The notes under the pieces are model-generated. The model saw only the letters and a program-made list of their open reading frames with translations. It did no database searches and was not told where the DNA came from. From assembly GCA_016235445.1 (NCBI GenBank), contig JACRLB010000042.1, positions 1 to 64,000 on the forward strand: a stretch of DNA of 64,000 bases, given 5' to 3'. This stretch comes from Chloroflexota bacterium (GTDB lineage Bacteria; Chloroflexota; Anaerolineae; Anaerolineales; Villigracilaceae). The position numbers and the translations under genes were made by a program. Within the stretch, counting starts at the first letter, position 1. Every line of letters begins with the position of its first letter. Of this stretch, positions 32,038 through 40,632 are shown piece by piece.

Positions 32038-33035
32038 AACGAAAAAATTCCATCACCGATGTGCGCGGCATCGAAGTTGGGCACGCGCAGAATGAAGAGG
32101 CGCTGACTGGCTGTACGGTCATCCTCTGCCGCAAAGGCGCGGTGGCTGGCGTGGATGTGCGCGGCGGCGCGCCCGGCACCCGCGAGACCGATCTGCTCAA
32201 CCCCATCAACCTCGTTCAGAAAATTCACGCCATCGTTTTGGCTGGCGGCTCTGCATTTGGTTTGGATGCGGCCAGCGGCGTCATGCGCTATCTCGAAGAA
32301 AATAAAATTGGATTCAACACCGGCGCCGCAAGAGTGCCGATTGTGCCTTCCGCGATTCTTTATGATTTGAACCTCGGTCGCGCGGACGTTCGGCCTGATT
32401 CTGCCATGGGAGCATTCGCCGCCGCCTCGGCAGTGTCCGCCCCGCCTGCCGAGGGAAATGTCGGCGCGGGCACAGGCGCATCTGTTGGCAAGATGTTCGG
32501 CATGAAACTGGCGATGAAGTCCGGGCTGGGAACCGCCAGCATGGACATCGGCGGGGGCGTGATCGTCGGCGCCATCGTTGCGGTCAATGCCTTTGGCGAT
32601 GTAGTTGATTCAGGAACAGGTGAGATCATCGCAGGTCTTCGCTCTGGCAAAGTTGGTCCACTACGGGTTGGCAAAAAGACTCAATTTGCGGATACGCTCG
32701 CGATGATGAAATCCCCAATCGGGCGCGGGATTCTCGGTTTTGCAGGCCGCGGCAACACAGTCATTGGCGCCGTGGCGACAAATGCAAAGCTGACCAAAGC
32801 TCAGGCCACCAAAGTTGCCCAGATGGCACAAGACGGCATCGCTCGGACCATCCGCCCCGCTCACACCATGCTGGATGGCGACGTGATCTTCGCCCTGTCC
32901 ACTGGCGCGAAAAAAGCCGATGTCTCCACTGTCGGCGCATTCGCCGCGGAGGTGATGGCTGAGGCAATCTTACGAGCCGTGAAAATGGCAAAGTCCGCTG
33001 GCGGGGTGCCGGGGATGGGGGAGGGGAAGAAGTAG
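32034..33035 (+). CDS. P1/S58-family peptidase (DmpA-like, Ntn-hydrolase)
   Basis: 333 residues of the L-aminopeptidase/D-esterase family, self-cleaving N-terminal-nucleophile hydrolases. Recognisable blocks are ITDVRGIEVGHAQNEE at the N-terminus, GVDVRGGAPGTRETDLL, IVLAGGSAFGLDAASGVMRYLEE, GNVGAGTGASVGKM, and GNTVIGAVATNAKLTKAQA. The last contains the expected autoprocessing/catalytic Thr just after GN. Substrates in the family are D- or beta-peptides, but physiological roles are uncertain. It is the last gene of the HD-GYP operon. Confidence 0.88.
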   Translation: MKRKNSITDVRGIEVGHAQNEEALTGCTVILCRKGAVAGVDVRGGAPGTRETDLLNPINLVQKIHAIVLAGGSAFGLDAASGVMRYLEENKIGFNTGAARVPIVPSAILYDLNLGRADVRPDSAMGAFAAASAVSAPPAEGNVGAGTGASVGKMFGMKLAMKSGLGTASMDIGGGVIVGAIVAVNAFGDVVDSGTGEIIAGLRSGKVGPLRVGKKTQFADTLAMMKSPIGRGILGFAGRGNTVIGAVATNAKLTKAQATKVAQMAQDGIARTIRPAHTMLDGDVIFALSTGAKKADVSTVGAFAAEVMAEAILRAVKMAKSAGGVPGMGEGKK

Positions 33036-33109
33036 AACTGCCTGGTCCATCTATCCAAATTAAAAAAATGGAATAGTTTAGAGCGTCAATTCTCCTTCCT
33101 TGATTAGTG

Positions 33110-33115
33110 TAAAAT
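33110..33115 (+). promoter_or_regulatory. -10 box of the restriction-modification operon (leaderless)
   Basis: TAAAAT followed by six bases and the ATG at 33122. Confidence 0.5.
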
Positions 33116-33121
33116 AACCTT

Positions 33122-34114
33122 ATGAGCCTGCCATTATTCCAATCCCCTAAACCAATTCAAGAGCGCTTTAAAAGTGATGCCGATATTGTCTTATTTAATG
33201 GAAATGTTCAAGATTTGCTTGCTGAAATTCCGCATAAGACAATTCAATTAATAATCACATCTCCTCCTTACAACCTTGGGAAAGACTATGAACACCGGAT
33301 TGATATCGAAAAATATCTTGAACAGCAAACTGAAATTATCGCTGAACTATATCGTGTTTTGAAAGACGGCGGTAGTTTATGCTGGCAGGTGGGCAACTTT
33401 GTTGAAGGCGGTGAAGTTTATCCTTTGGACATTTTGTATTATGGAATATTCAAAAAACTTGGTTTGAATTTACGAAATCGAATCATTTGGCGTTTCGGGC
33501 ATGGGCTTCATGCGTCAAAACGATTTTCGGGAAGATATGAAACCATTTTGTGGTTCACAAAAGGCGATAAATATTTATTCAATCTTGACAGCGTTCGTGT
33601 TCCATCTAAATATCCTGGAAAACGCCATTTCAAAGGCGGGAAAAAAGGACAACTATCTGGAAACCCACTGGGTAAAAATCCTTCTGATGTTTGGGAAGTT
33701 GTTTTACAGGATTGGGAAAAAGAAATTTGGGATATTCCAAATGTTAAAGCCAATCATCCTGAAAAAACGGACCATCCTTGTCAGTATCCCATTGAATTGG
33801 TTGAACGATGTGTGCTTGCGTTGACGAATGAAAGCGATTGGGTTTTAGATCCTTTTGCTGGCGTTGGCTCATCCCTGCTTGCGGCAATTAAGAATAATAG
33901 GCGCGCAGTAGGGAGTGACAAGGAAAAAGAATATTGCCAATTAGCCCATGATCGAATTCTTGCCTATTTCAATGGAACGCTTGGATATCGTCAACTTGGC
34001 ACACCCGTTTATCAGCCTACAGGCAAGGATAGCGTGTCACAAATACCCGATGAGTGGAAATCTGCTTATCTGCAAAATCAACTTTTGGATGAAAAGGGAG
34101 AGTATAAAAAATGA
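33122..34114 (+). CDS. Type II DNA methyltransferase, beta-class (N4-cytosine or N6-adenine)
   Basis: A 330-residue modification enzyme. The catalytic motif IV (IITSPPYNLG, near residue 46) comes before the SAM motif I (VLDPFAGVGSSLLAAI, near 243), the order of the beta class; TSPPY favours N4-cytosine but does not prove it. SVRVPSKYPG and HPCQYPIELVERCV are typical target/SAM-support segments. Visibly AT-richer than its neighbours, with many AAA/AAT codons, so probably acquired horizontally. It overlaps the candidate endonuclease gene by ATGA. Confidence 0.9.
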   Translation: MSLPLFQSPKPIQERFKSDADIVLFNGNVQDLLAEIPHKTIQLIITSPPYNLGKDYEHRIDIEKYLEQQTEIIAELYRVLKDGGSLCWQVGNFVEGGEVYPLDILYYGIFKKLGLNLRNRIIWRFGHGLHASKRFSGRYETILWFTKGDKYLFNLDSVRVPSKYPGKRHFKGGKKGQLSGNPLGKNPSDVWEVVLQDWEKEIWDIPNVKANHPEKTDHPCQYPIELVERCVLALTNESDWVLDPFAGVGSSLLAAIKNNRRAVGSDKEKEYCQLAHDRILAYFNGTLGYRQLGTPVYQPTGKDSVSQIPDEWKSAYLQNQLLDEKGEYKK

Positions 34115-34680
34115 AAATTGCGGGAATTTATTCTTTCAATGGCGGCGCAGAGGCTGTAAACAGGAAATACTCAAAAGAATTGGATGAAGTGCGTCAAATT
34201 CTTGCTGGTATTAATACGAAGAAATACAAGACCAAACGTAGTGAAGAAAAAATCATGCCTGGCAAGGTTTTGTACAGCCCTCGTGGATTGAATAAAGCCA
34301 TGAGCGATCATTTTCTAAAACTGGAATGGCGTAAACAAAAAGTTCATTGCGACTATCCAACACAATACTACAGTGAAGGATACGAACCGCCCAAAGTTGC
34401 AAAAAACGCTTTTAGGGAAATGGACTTCATCAAAAATAAACTTGGTGTTGAAGTGCAATTTGGCAAGTATTCTTTCATGGTCTATAACGTTTGCGCCAAA
34501 ATGACAATTTTCCACAACATGGGATTTATTGATGTTGGTATCGAAATTGTTCCAGTGAAAGAATTAGCGGAAGATATGTCCTCGGGCGTTTCTTACTTTG
34601 AACAATTCGTTTGGGATTTGGAGCAACGCGGGGTTTCAGATATTGACATACCAGTTTTAATTTTGGGTGTTGCGCCCTAA
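34111..34680 (+). CDS. Candidate type II restriction endonuclease (BglII/BstYI-like)
   Basis: 189 residues, AT-rich, directly coupled to the methyltransferase. FREMDFIKNKLGVEVQFGKYSFM contains an Asp followed by E-V-Q on the next strand. That D...ExQ arrangement is the catalytic form of the BglII/BstYI family, in which Gln replaces the usual Lys of PD-(D/E)XK sites. If the relation holds, the target should be a GATC-centred sequence, protected by the partner enzyme. The family assignment rests on this motif, the length and the neighbour, not on a search. Confidence 0.75.
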   Translation: MKIAGIYSFNGGAEAVNRKYSKELDEVRQILAGINTKKYKTKRSEEKIMPGKVLYSPRGLNKAMSDHFLKLEWRKQKVHCDYPTQYYSEGYEPPKVAKNAFREMDFIKNKLGVEVQFGKYSFMVYNVCAKMTIFHNMGFIDVGIEIVPVKELAEDMSSGVSYFEQFVWDLEQRGVSDIDIPVLILGVAP

Positions 34681-34703
34681 TACTAAAATCTTAAGGCCAA
34701 CCC

Positions 34704-35885
34704 TCACCCCTTCACACAAACCAATCCCTTCAAATACGCACCTTCGGGGAAATGCAAGCTGACAGGGTGATCGCCTCCCTGTGATAAATGCTCGATGATC
34801 GTCGCTTCTGTGCCTGCATCCAATGCGGCGGAGGCGACGATTTTTTGGAAGAGGGACGCATCTACGCCGCCGGAGCAGGAGAAGGTGGCAAGGATGCCGC
34901 CATGACGCAACAACTTGAACGCCAGCAGGTTGATATCTTTGTAGGCGCGTGAGGCTTTTTCGGCGTGGGCGGCGGTGGGAGCGAATTTGGGCGGGTCGAG
35001 AATGATCATGTCAAAGGAGCGGTTCTCGTCGCGGAATTTTCTCAGCAGTTGAAAGACATCGCCTTCGAGCGTGGTGTGGCGGTCGGCAGGGACGCGGTTG
35101 AGGGCGATATTTTCTTCGAGCAAGGCAAGCGCGTCGGCGGAGGAATCCACAGACAGCACAGACTTGGCTCCATTCGCCAGGGCATGGATGGAGAATCCGC
35201 CTGTGTAGCAGAAGCAATTGAGTACATCACGGTCTTTGGCGAGTTCCCCTACGCGGTGACGGTTTTCGCGCTGGTCGAGGTAGAAACCTGTTTTGTGGCC
35301 GTGCTGAATATCGATGTTGAATTTGAGATTGTGTTCGGTGATAGGAAAGAGGAAAGAAGAAAGAGTGCCGCGTAAGTTTCCGATGATGGGCTTCAATCCT
35401 TCCAATTCCCTCACATCCACATCAGAACGTTCGTAGATGTTTTGAATGCCCGTCTCTTCAACGAGAATATCGGCGATGGTTTCCTTCCAGAATTCGGAGC
35501 CAGCGGTTGTGGATTGCAAAACGAGGACTTCATCGTAGCGGTCAACAACGAACCCTGGGAGGCCATCGGATTCGCTATGAATCAAACGATACGAATCGCT
35601 TTGACCTTCAACCTTCAACCTGCGACGCACTTCAATCGCAGTTTTGATTCTTTTACGGAAGAATTCCTTATCAACAGACTCGTCGGTAAACGTCCACACA
35701 CGGGCGCGGATTTGCGAGGTGGGGGAGTAGGATGCGCGGGCGAGGAAACTGCCGTTTGGCGCAAGCAGGTCAACGGTCGAGCCTGAGGCGATGGGTGAGT
35801 CAAACGGCTGAATCGCGCTGGCAAAGACCCAGGGATGGCGTCTTAATAAACTTTTTTCACGCCCGGGTTTGATGGTGATTTTCAT
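34704..35885 (-). CDS. rlmI: 23S rRNA (cytosine1962-C5)-methyltransferase RlmI-like
   Basis: 393 residues with the full RlmI layout: N-terminal PUA domain (ITIKPGREKSLLRRHPWVFASAI), an EEHEE-type middle domain (GLPGFVVDRYDEVLVLQ), and a C-terminal SAM domain (GFYLDQRENR, VLNCFCYTGGFSIHALANGAKSV, ILDPPKFAPT, FSCSGGVD). Residues 88-94 (RLKVEGQ) are encoded by AACCTTC heptamers at 35603-35622. A TACACT box six bases before the ATG predicts a leaderless mRNA. It is convergent with the restriction gene. Confidence 0.92.
   Translation of the reverse strand: MKITIKPGREKSLLRRHPWVFASAIQPFDSPIASGSTVDLLAPNGSFLARASYSPTSQIRARVWTFTDESVDKEFFRKRIKTAIEVRRRLKVEGQSDSYRLIHSESDGLPGFVVDRYDEVLVLQSTTAGSEFWKETIADILVEETGIQNIYERSDVDVRELEGLKPIIGNLRGTLSSFLFPITEHNLKFNIDIQHGHKTGFYLDQRENRHRVGELAKDRDVLNCFCYTGGFSIHALANGAKSVLSVDSSADALALLEENIALNRVPADRHTTLEGDVFQLLRKFRDENRSFDMIILDPPKFAPTAAHAEKASRAYKDINLLAFKLLRHGGILATFSCSGGVDASLFQKIVASAALDAGTEATIIEHLSQGGDHPVSLHFPEGAYLKGLVCVKG
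35603..35622. repeat. In-frame heptamer repeat inside rlmI
   Basis: GACCTTC, AACCTTC and AACCTGC: three seven-base steps of the TTCAACC family also found in murG. Confidence 0.65.
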
Positions 35886-35891
35886 AAATCG

Positions 35892-35897
35892 AGTGTA
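35892..35897 (-). promoter_or_regulatory. -10 box for leaderless rlmI
   Basis: On the minus strand TACACT is six bases before the start codon. Confidence 0.45.
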
Positions 35898-35938
35898 TCA
35901 CAGCATATATGCTGTGCATGGTATCATCATTAAAGTTA

Positions 35939-36043
35939 TGTCATTGCGAGGGCGCTCTTGCTCTTTGCCCGAAGCAATCTCCGTCACTGTGTAAGAGATT
36001 GCTCACCGCACTTGCACAGCACGCAAGTGCGGTGTGACGGATT
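35939..36043. repeat. GCAATCTC-type REP cluster
   Basis: GTCATTGCGAGGGCG, GAAGCAATCTC and GAGATTGCTCACC, then a hairpin CCGCACTTGC/GCAAGTGCGG, ending GTGTGACGG. A composite of short inverted segments upstream of the YczE-like gene; no ORF in it looks real. Confidence 0.65.
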
Positions 36044-36056
36044 TCTGAGGAGAATA

Positions 36057-36713
36057 ATGTTAAAACCAATTCGCTGGAATACGTTTGTGCGGGACTTCAT
36101 TCGCATCGAGATCGGGTTCTTTTTATTTGGGCTGGCAATTACGCTGATGATTCGCGGCAGTATTGGGACGAGCGCGTGGGCGGTGTTGGAAGTTGCGCTC
36201 GCGCAACGAATCGGAATCACGATTGGGACGATGACGGTGTTGATGGGGTTTCTGGTGCTTTCGGGCGCGTTGATCATGCGCGAAAAAATCGGCTGGGGCA
36301 CGCTGGGGAATATTTTGTCGATTGGGCCGTGGGAGGATTTTTGGCTTTCGATCATTCCCACGGTGAAGGAGAACCTGCCTTTGCAAATAGGCATGTTGCT
36401 GTTGGCGATCTTTTTGATGGGACTCGCCAGCGCGATCTACATTGGTGTGGATGCGGGCGCGGGTCCGCGGGACAGTATGATGCTGGCGATCAAACGCACC
36501 ACGGGCATCAGTATCCGCGCGGCGCGCGCAATCATCGAAGTGACCGTGGTGACCATTGGCTGGCTGTTGGGCGGGCCGGTGGGTTTTGGCACGCTGGCGT
36601 ATGCCATTTTGGTGGGGCCTTCGGTGCAGTGGGGGTTTAAAATATTCAATGTCCAGCCGCATAAGCCGATGGAAGAGGAAGTTGTGGCAGGCGTTGAAGG
36701 CGGCGCGGAATAA
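36057..36713 (+). CDS. YczE/YitT-type integral membrane protein
   Basis: 218 residues with about five to six membrane helices. The opening FVRDFIRIEIGFFLFGLAITLMIRG, then GTSAWAVLEVALAQRIGITIGTM and YIGVDAGAGPRDSMMLAI, match the YczE branch of the YitT superfamily, which has no firmly known function. A GAGGAG site before ATG 36057 selects this start over an upstream one lying in repeat sequence. It stands alone between repeat clusters. Confidence 0.8.
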   Translation: MLKPIRWNTFVRDFIRIEIGFFLFGLAITLMIRGSIGTSAWAVLEVALAQRIGITIGTMTVLMGFLVLSGALIMREKIGWGTLGNILSIGPWEDFWLSIIPTVKENLPLQIGMLLLAIFLMGLASAIYIGVDAGAGPRDSMMLAIKRTTGISIRAARAIIEVTVVTIGWLLGGPVGFGTLAYAILVGPSVQWGFKIFNVQPHKPMEEEVVAGVEGGAE

Positions 36714-36735
36714 AATTAGGCAAGTATTAAGAACT

Positions 36736-36932
36736 TTTACCACGAAGTACACGAAGATTACAAAGGTAGGCAAAACCCAGGGTTGGTTTTCCTTCGTGTA
36801 ACCTGGTGTCCTTTGTAGTGAAAAATTTTAGTAAGGCAGGATTTAGGCAAAACCTTGAAAGAGTCCACTAATCTCCACGAATGTACGCTAATCCTTTTAA
36901 AAATTCGCGTGGATTGGCGTAGATTAGTGGAC
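36736..36932. repeat. Two adjacent imperfect palindromes (36736-36823 and 36862-36932)
   Basis: The first has left-arm units ACCACGAAG, TACACGAAG and ATTACAAAGG, facing CCTTCGTGTAACC...CCTTTGTAGTG. The second has GTCCACTAATCTCC facing GATTAGTGGAC at the outer arms and GTACGCTAATCC facing GGATTGGCGTA inside. They fill the 257-bp gap before the subtilase; its leader (AAGGAGAGAACA) occupies the last bases. Confidence 0.75.
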
Positions 36933-36970
36933 AAAAAAACGTTCTGTGTAAGTCCTATAAGGAGAGAACA

Positions 36971-39301
36971 ATGATCGAGTCAATTGACAACACTCCAATC
37001 GCTGAACCGAAAAACAGAAGCACAGCCGCGCTGGTGATTTTTCTGCTCTTTGCGTTGCCCATGCCGTTGTGTTTGTTCATCTATCACTTTATATTGTGGT
37101 CAACGGAACAGAGCGCGATCATTTCATTGAGTTCAAAAAACCTCGCGTGGGCTGGGCCGATTGGGTTGGCGGCGCAAGGCATCGTGATGTCCGTCGTTAC
37201 TGGCTTATTGTGGCGTTTTACAAATGATGAACGCTTCAAGCCTGTGTATGCAGGTTTGTTCGGCGCGGCGTTGATGACCTTCCCCACCCTGCTGTTGCGC
37301 ACGCTTGGCCCGAACAACGATCAACTCGGCTCGATCATTCAAATTGGAATCGCGCTGGTTGCGGTCTTCATCGTGATTCGCCTTCGCAGGAATCAAATCA
37401 TTTGGGATCGCGGCGCGATTCCGTTCGGGTTGGTGGTGGCGGGCATTGGCATTGCGCCATTGGCAATTTATGGTTCCTTCGGTTCGCTCGGCGATGCGCT
37501 CTTAAGTCTGCTGGCGGGGTTGGCGTTTGGTTTTCTCGCGGCGGTGTTGATTTTCGACTCGACTGAAAATATTTTATTGGATGGCATCGGCGTGGGCGCG
37601 GCGTTGGCTCTGCTCGCATCTGTTTTTGGCTACGACGGCTCACAACTTTTATTGCTCGTGCTTGTGCCTGCGTTCGCGTGCGCAATCACGGCTGTCCTGC
37701 CATCCCGCATTGCGGCGGGCGTGGCGACGGGCATCCTTGCATTTGCGGCGCTCGCATTTTTTGACCCCACTGAACTCACCATTGTCCTCGGCGATATTGC
37801 GGGGCTGGCAGTCAAAGCGGTTGGCATTGCCCTGCTCATCGGGTGGGGGACAAGTGTCACAGCGTTGATTCTGCGTCAGGTAACAGGAGCAGGCTCAAAG
37901 TCCAGCGTGAAGCGAGCGGTGGGTTGGGCGGGGGCTGGCGTCATGTGGCTCTCGGTCATCGCCATTTTCTTTATATTTGGCAACCCAGGGAATTATGGCG
38001 ACAGGCTCTTCGTCATCTTGAAAGATCAGGCGGAACTTTCTGCTGTGGCCGAGATCGAAGACCGCGATACAAGGCTGGCTCTGGCCTACGAGCAATTGAC
38101 CGAACATGCAAACACAACCCAGGCTGAAATGCGAAAATTTTTTGACGCGGTTGGAATTGAGTACACGCCGTATTATTTGGAGAACGCGATGGAAGTGCGC
38201 GGCGGGACGCTGGTGCGGCTCTACCTGCTGACCCGCCCCGAAGTGGAGCGCGTCATTCCAAGCCCGCGCCTGCGTGCCGCTCCCGAAGATTCTCCTTCGC
38301 CTGGGTTTGAGTCTACGGTGGATGGCAGTGTGCAGTGGAACATTTCCATGATCGGCGCGGACAGAGTGTGGGATGAATTCAATGTGCAGGGCAAAGGCAT
38401 TGTCGTTGGGCAGTCCGATTCGGGCGTGGATGGGAATCATCCCGCGATTGCAAAACAATATCGCGGAGTCAATTCAGGCGATGATTACAACTGGTTCGAT
38501 CCGTGGGATGCGACCACATCCCCGAACGATGAAGGCGGGCACGGCACGCACACGATGGGCACGATTTTAGGCAGTGGCGGCATCGGCGTCGCTCCCGAAG
38601 CGCAATGGATCGGTTGTGTGAACCTCGATAGAAATCTTGCCAACCCCGCTTTGTATTTGGATTGTATGCAATTCATGCTTGCGCCGTTTCCACTGGGTGG
38701 CGATCCGCTGTTTGATGGCGACCCATCCAAAGCCGCGCACGTGATGAATAATTCATGGGGCTGTCCATCCATTGAAGGCTGTGACCCGAACGCCCTGTTG
38801 TACGCGGTGGATAATTTGCGCGATGCGGGTATTTTCGTGGTCGTATCCACTGGCAACGATGGGCCATCCTGCGAAACGGTTGAGTCACCTTTATCTTTGT
38901 ACGACTCTGTTTTTTCCGTTGGCGCAATTGACCAATCTGGCAACATGGCCCCGTTCAGCAGTCGCGGCCCTGTCACCGCCGATGGCTCAGGTCGCAACAA
39001 GCCAGACATCGTCGCCCCTGGTGTGGATATTCTCTCCGCGCTTCCTGAAAATACATACGGCTCGAACAGCGGCACTTCGATGGCGGGTCCGCATTTGGTG
39101 GGTGTGGTGGCGTTGATCTGGTCTGCCCAGCCTGATTTGATCGGCGACATCGACGCAACCGAACAACTCATCATCGACACCGCCCAGCCCTACACAGGCG
39201 ATACATCCATTGGATGTTTTACGGGCGCTTCTCCCAGCCATGCCTACGGCTATGGCGTTGTGGATGTGTACGAAGCTGTGAAGCAGGCGTTGGAGAAATA
39301 A
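36971..39301 (+). CDS. Subtilisin-like (S8) serine protease fused to a polytopic membrane domain
   Basis: 776 residues. The first 345 carry about ten hydrophobic helices (from LVIFLLFALPMPLCLFIYHF onward). A linker with an inhibitor-like stretch follows (EVRGGTLVRLYLLTRPEV), then a complete subtilase domain: catalytic Asp in GQSDSGVDGNHP near residue 482, His in GGHGTHTMGT near 523, and Ser in NSGTSMAGPHLVG near 702. There is no cleavable signal peptide; the membrane domain would both insert and anchor the protease, with the catalytic domain probably outside the cell. The N-terminal half resembles no transporter I recognise. Confidence 0.88.
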   Translation: MIESIDNTPIAEPKNRSTAALVIFLLFALPMPLCLFIYHFILWSTEQSAIISLSSKNLAWAGPIGLAAQGIVMSVVTGLLWRFTNDERFKPVYAGLFGAALMTFPTLLLRTLGPNNDQLGSIIQIGIALVAVFIVIRLRRNQIIWDRGAIPFGLVVAGIGIAPLAIYGSFGSLGDALLSLLAGLAFGFLAAVLIFDSTENILLDGIGVGAALALLASVFGYDGSQLLLLVLVPAFACAITAVLPSRIAAGVATGILAFAALAFFDPTELTIVLGDIAGLAVKAVGIALLIGWGTSVTALILRQVTGAGSKSSVKRAVGWAGAGVMWLSVIAIFFIFGNPGNYGDRLFVILKDQAELSAVAEIEDRDTRLALAYEQLTEHANTTQAEMRKFFDAVGIEYTPYYLENAMEVRGGTLVRLYLLTRPEVERVIPSPRLRAAPEDSPSPGFESTVDGSVQWNISMIGADRVWDEFNVQGKGIVVGQSDSGVDGNHPAIAKQYRGVNSGDDYNWFDPWDATTSPNDEGGHGTHTMGTILGSGGIGVAPEAQWIGCVNLDRNLANPALYLDCMQFMLAPFPLGGDPLFDGDPSKAAHVMNNSWGCPSIEGCDPNALLYAVDNLRDAGIFVVVSTGNDGPSCETVESPLSLYDSVFSVGAIDQSGNMAPFSSRGPVTADGSGRNKPDIVAPGVDILSALPENTYGSNSGTSMAGPHLVGVVALIWSAQPDLIGDIDATEQLIIDTAQPYTGDTSIGCFTGASPSHAYGYGVVDVYEAVKQALEK

Positions 39302-39302
39302 A

Positions 39303-39791
39303 ATGCCAACGATCTCACGCCCCAAACTTCCCACAGGCTATGTGGATCACCCCATCGCCGAAGTGCCGTGGGAATATGTCGAAAAGCGATTGGCCGAATC
39401 GATTAACTATTGGCTGTGCTCGGTCTATCCCGATGGCCGCCCGCATGTCATCCCACGCTGGGGCGCATTTTTGGACGGCAAATTTTATTACGACGGCAGT
39501 CCTGAAACACGTCACGCCAAAAATCTGGAAAAGAATCCAAACATGACGTTGCACCTCGAAAGCGGAAATGACGTGGTCATCATGGATGGGACTACACACC
39601 CCGCCTCCAAACCTGACTTTGAGCTGGCCCAACGACTATCGGCAGTTTACTGCGCGAAATACGAATCGGACGGCTATGCCCCCAAGCCATCTCAGTGGGA
39701 CGAAGGCGGCTTGTACGTTTTCACCCCCCGTCAATGCCTGGCGTGGACGAAGTTCTTCGAGAACCCGACAAAGTTTGTTTTTGATGATTAA
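39303..39791 (+). CDS. Pyridoxamine 5'-phosphate oxidase-fold (PPOX class) flavin/F420-binding protein
   Basis: 162 residues with the split-barrel flavin-binding pattern: SINYWLCSVYPDGRPHVIPRWGAFLDGKFYYDGSPETRHAKNL is the typical first half (read as overlapping segments), followed by HLESGNDVVIMDG and RQCLAWTKFF near the C-terminus. Family members bind FMN, F420 or haem and oxidise or reduce small substrates. It begins one base after the subtilase stop. The cofactor cannot be chosen from the sequence. Confidence 0.85.
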   Translation: MPTISRPKLPTGYVDHPIAEVPWEYVEKRLAESINYWLCSVYPDGRPHVIPRWGAFLDGKFYYDGSPETRHAKNLEKNPNMTLHLESGNDVVIMDGTTHPASKPDFELAQRLSAVYCAKYESDGYAPKPSQWDEGGLYVFTPRQCLAWTKFFENPTKFVFDD

Positions 39792-39795
39792 TAAC

Positions 39796-39923
39796 TCACC
39801 TTACGCACCCTCATACCCTAACGGGCACTTTCCCCAACCCTTCCCCTCCGCTTTGCGGGGGAAGGGAGTCCCCTCTCCCTTCGGGAGAGGGGTAGGGTGA
39901 GGGAGAGAAACTGTGTAAGGTGA
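39796..39923. mobile_element. MITE-like palindromic element, copy 1
   Basis: Outer ends TCACCTTACGCA (39796-39807) and TGTGTAAGGTGA (39912-39923) are near-perfect inverted repeats. The interior holds two GC hairpins, CCTTCCCCTCC...GGGGGAAGG and CCCTCTCCCTTCGGGAGAGGG. A second copy with the same interior lies at 44037-44162. There is no coding capacity. Confidence 0.75.
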
Positions 39924-39935
39924 CATAAAAAAATT

Positions 39936-40544
39936 ATGTGGATCTATCTCCTGCAAGGCATTGGATACGGTTTCGCCGCCGCCTCCCAACCGGGGCCATT
40001 TCAAACCTACCTGATTTCCCAATCATTGACCCGCGGCTGGAAGCGCGCTCTTCCCGCCGCCCTCGCCCCGCTGGTCAGCGATGGCCCCATCATTCTCCTG
40101 TGTGTTTTGGTGTTGAGTCAGGTTCCCGATGGACTGCAAAGAATCCTTAACGTTGCAGGGGGAGTTTTTATTCTGTACCTTTCGTACGGCGCATTTAAAG
40201 CATGGCGCAATTTTGATGAAAATCAAACCCTGCCTGAAATATCAAACCATCAAAACATCCTTAAAGCCGCCATGACGAATGTGCTCAGCCCCGGCGCATA
40301 TATTTTTTGGACATTGGTGACAGGCCCCATTTTGGTGAGAGGTTGGCGCGAATCCCCTGTCAATGGGCTGGGTTTTCTCGCGGGGTTTTATGCCGCCATG
40401 ATTTCCAGCCTTGCCGCCATCATCATCGTGTTTGGAATTGCGGGGAAAATTGGTAATAAATTTAATCGCGCCCTGCTGGGCATATCGTCCATTGCATTGT
40501 TTGGGTTTGGTGTGTATCAATTGTGGAAGGGAATTACAGGCTAA
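39936..40544 (+). CDS. LysE-family translocator
   Basis: 202 residues with about six membrane helices. It has the LysE/RhtB-type opening with a conserved glycine/proline loop (GFAAASQPGPFQTYLISQSL), then VLSQVPDGLQRILNVAGGVFILYLSYGAFKAW, and NVLSPGAYIFWTLVTGPILVRG, which carries the second NxLxP loop. The family exports amino acids or related solutes. The gene stands alone after the palindromic element and is convergent with the toxin-antitoxin pair. Confidence 0.85.
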   Translation: MWIYLLQGIGYGFAAASQPGPFQTYLISQSLTRGWKRALPAALAPLVSDGPIILLCVLVLSQVPDGLQRILNVAGGVFILYLSYGAFKAWRNFDENQTLPEISNHQNILKAAMTNVLSPGAYIFWTLVTGPILVRGWRESPVNGLGFLAGFYAAMISSLAAIIIVFGIAGKIGNKFNRALLGISSIALFGFGVYQLWKGITG

Positions 40545-40550
40545 AAACAA

Positions 40551-40579
40551 AGAACCCGCCTCACACGAAACAGGTTCTT
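40551..40579. terminator. Weak hairpin between convergent genes
   Basis: AAGAACC and GGTTCTT pair across a 15-base loop just after the LysE stop. There is no clear T-run. Confidence 0.35.
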
Positions 40580-40632
40580 CACTGATAACTGATCACCTCT
40601 TCCACCACTCCCCCAACTCCATCACCGTCACG

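Noticed and set aside
35958-36056. Longer N-terminus for the YczE-like protein
   Set aside because: The extra 33 codons are encoded by REP sequence, lack hydrophobic character, and a good GAGGAG site precedes the internal ATG at 36057.
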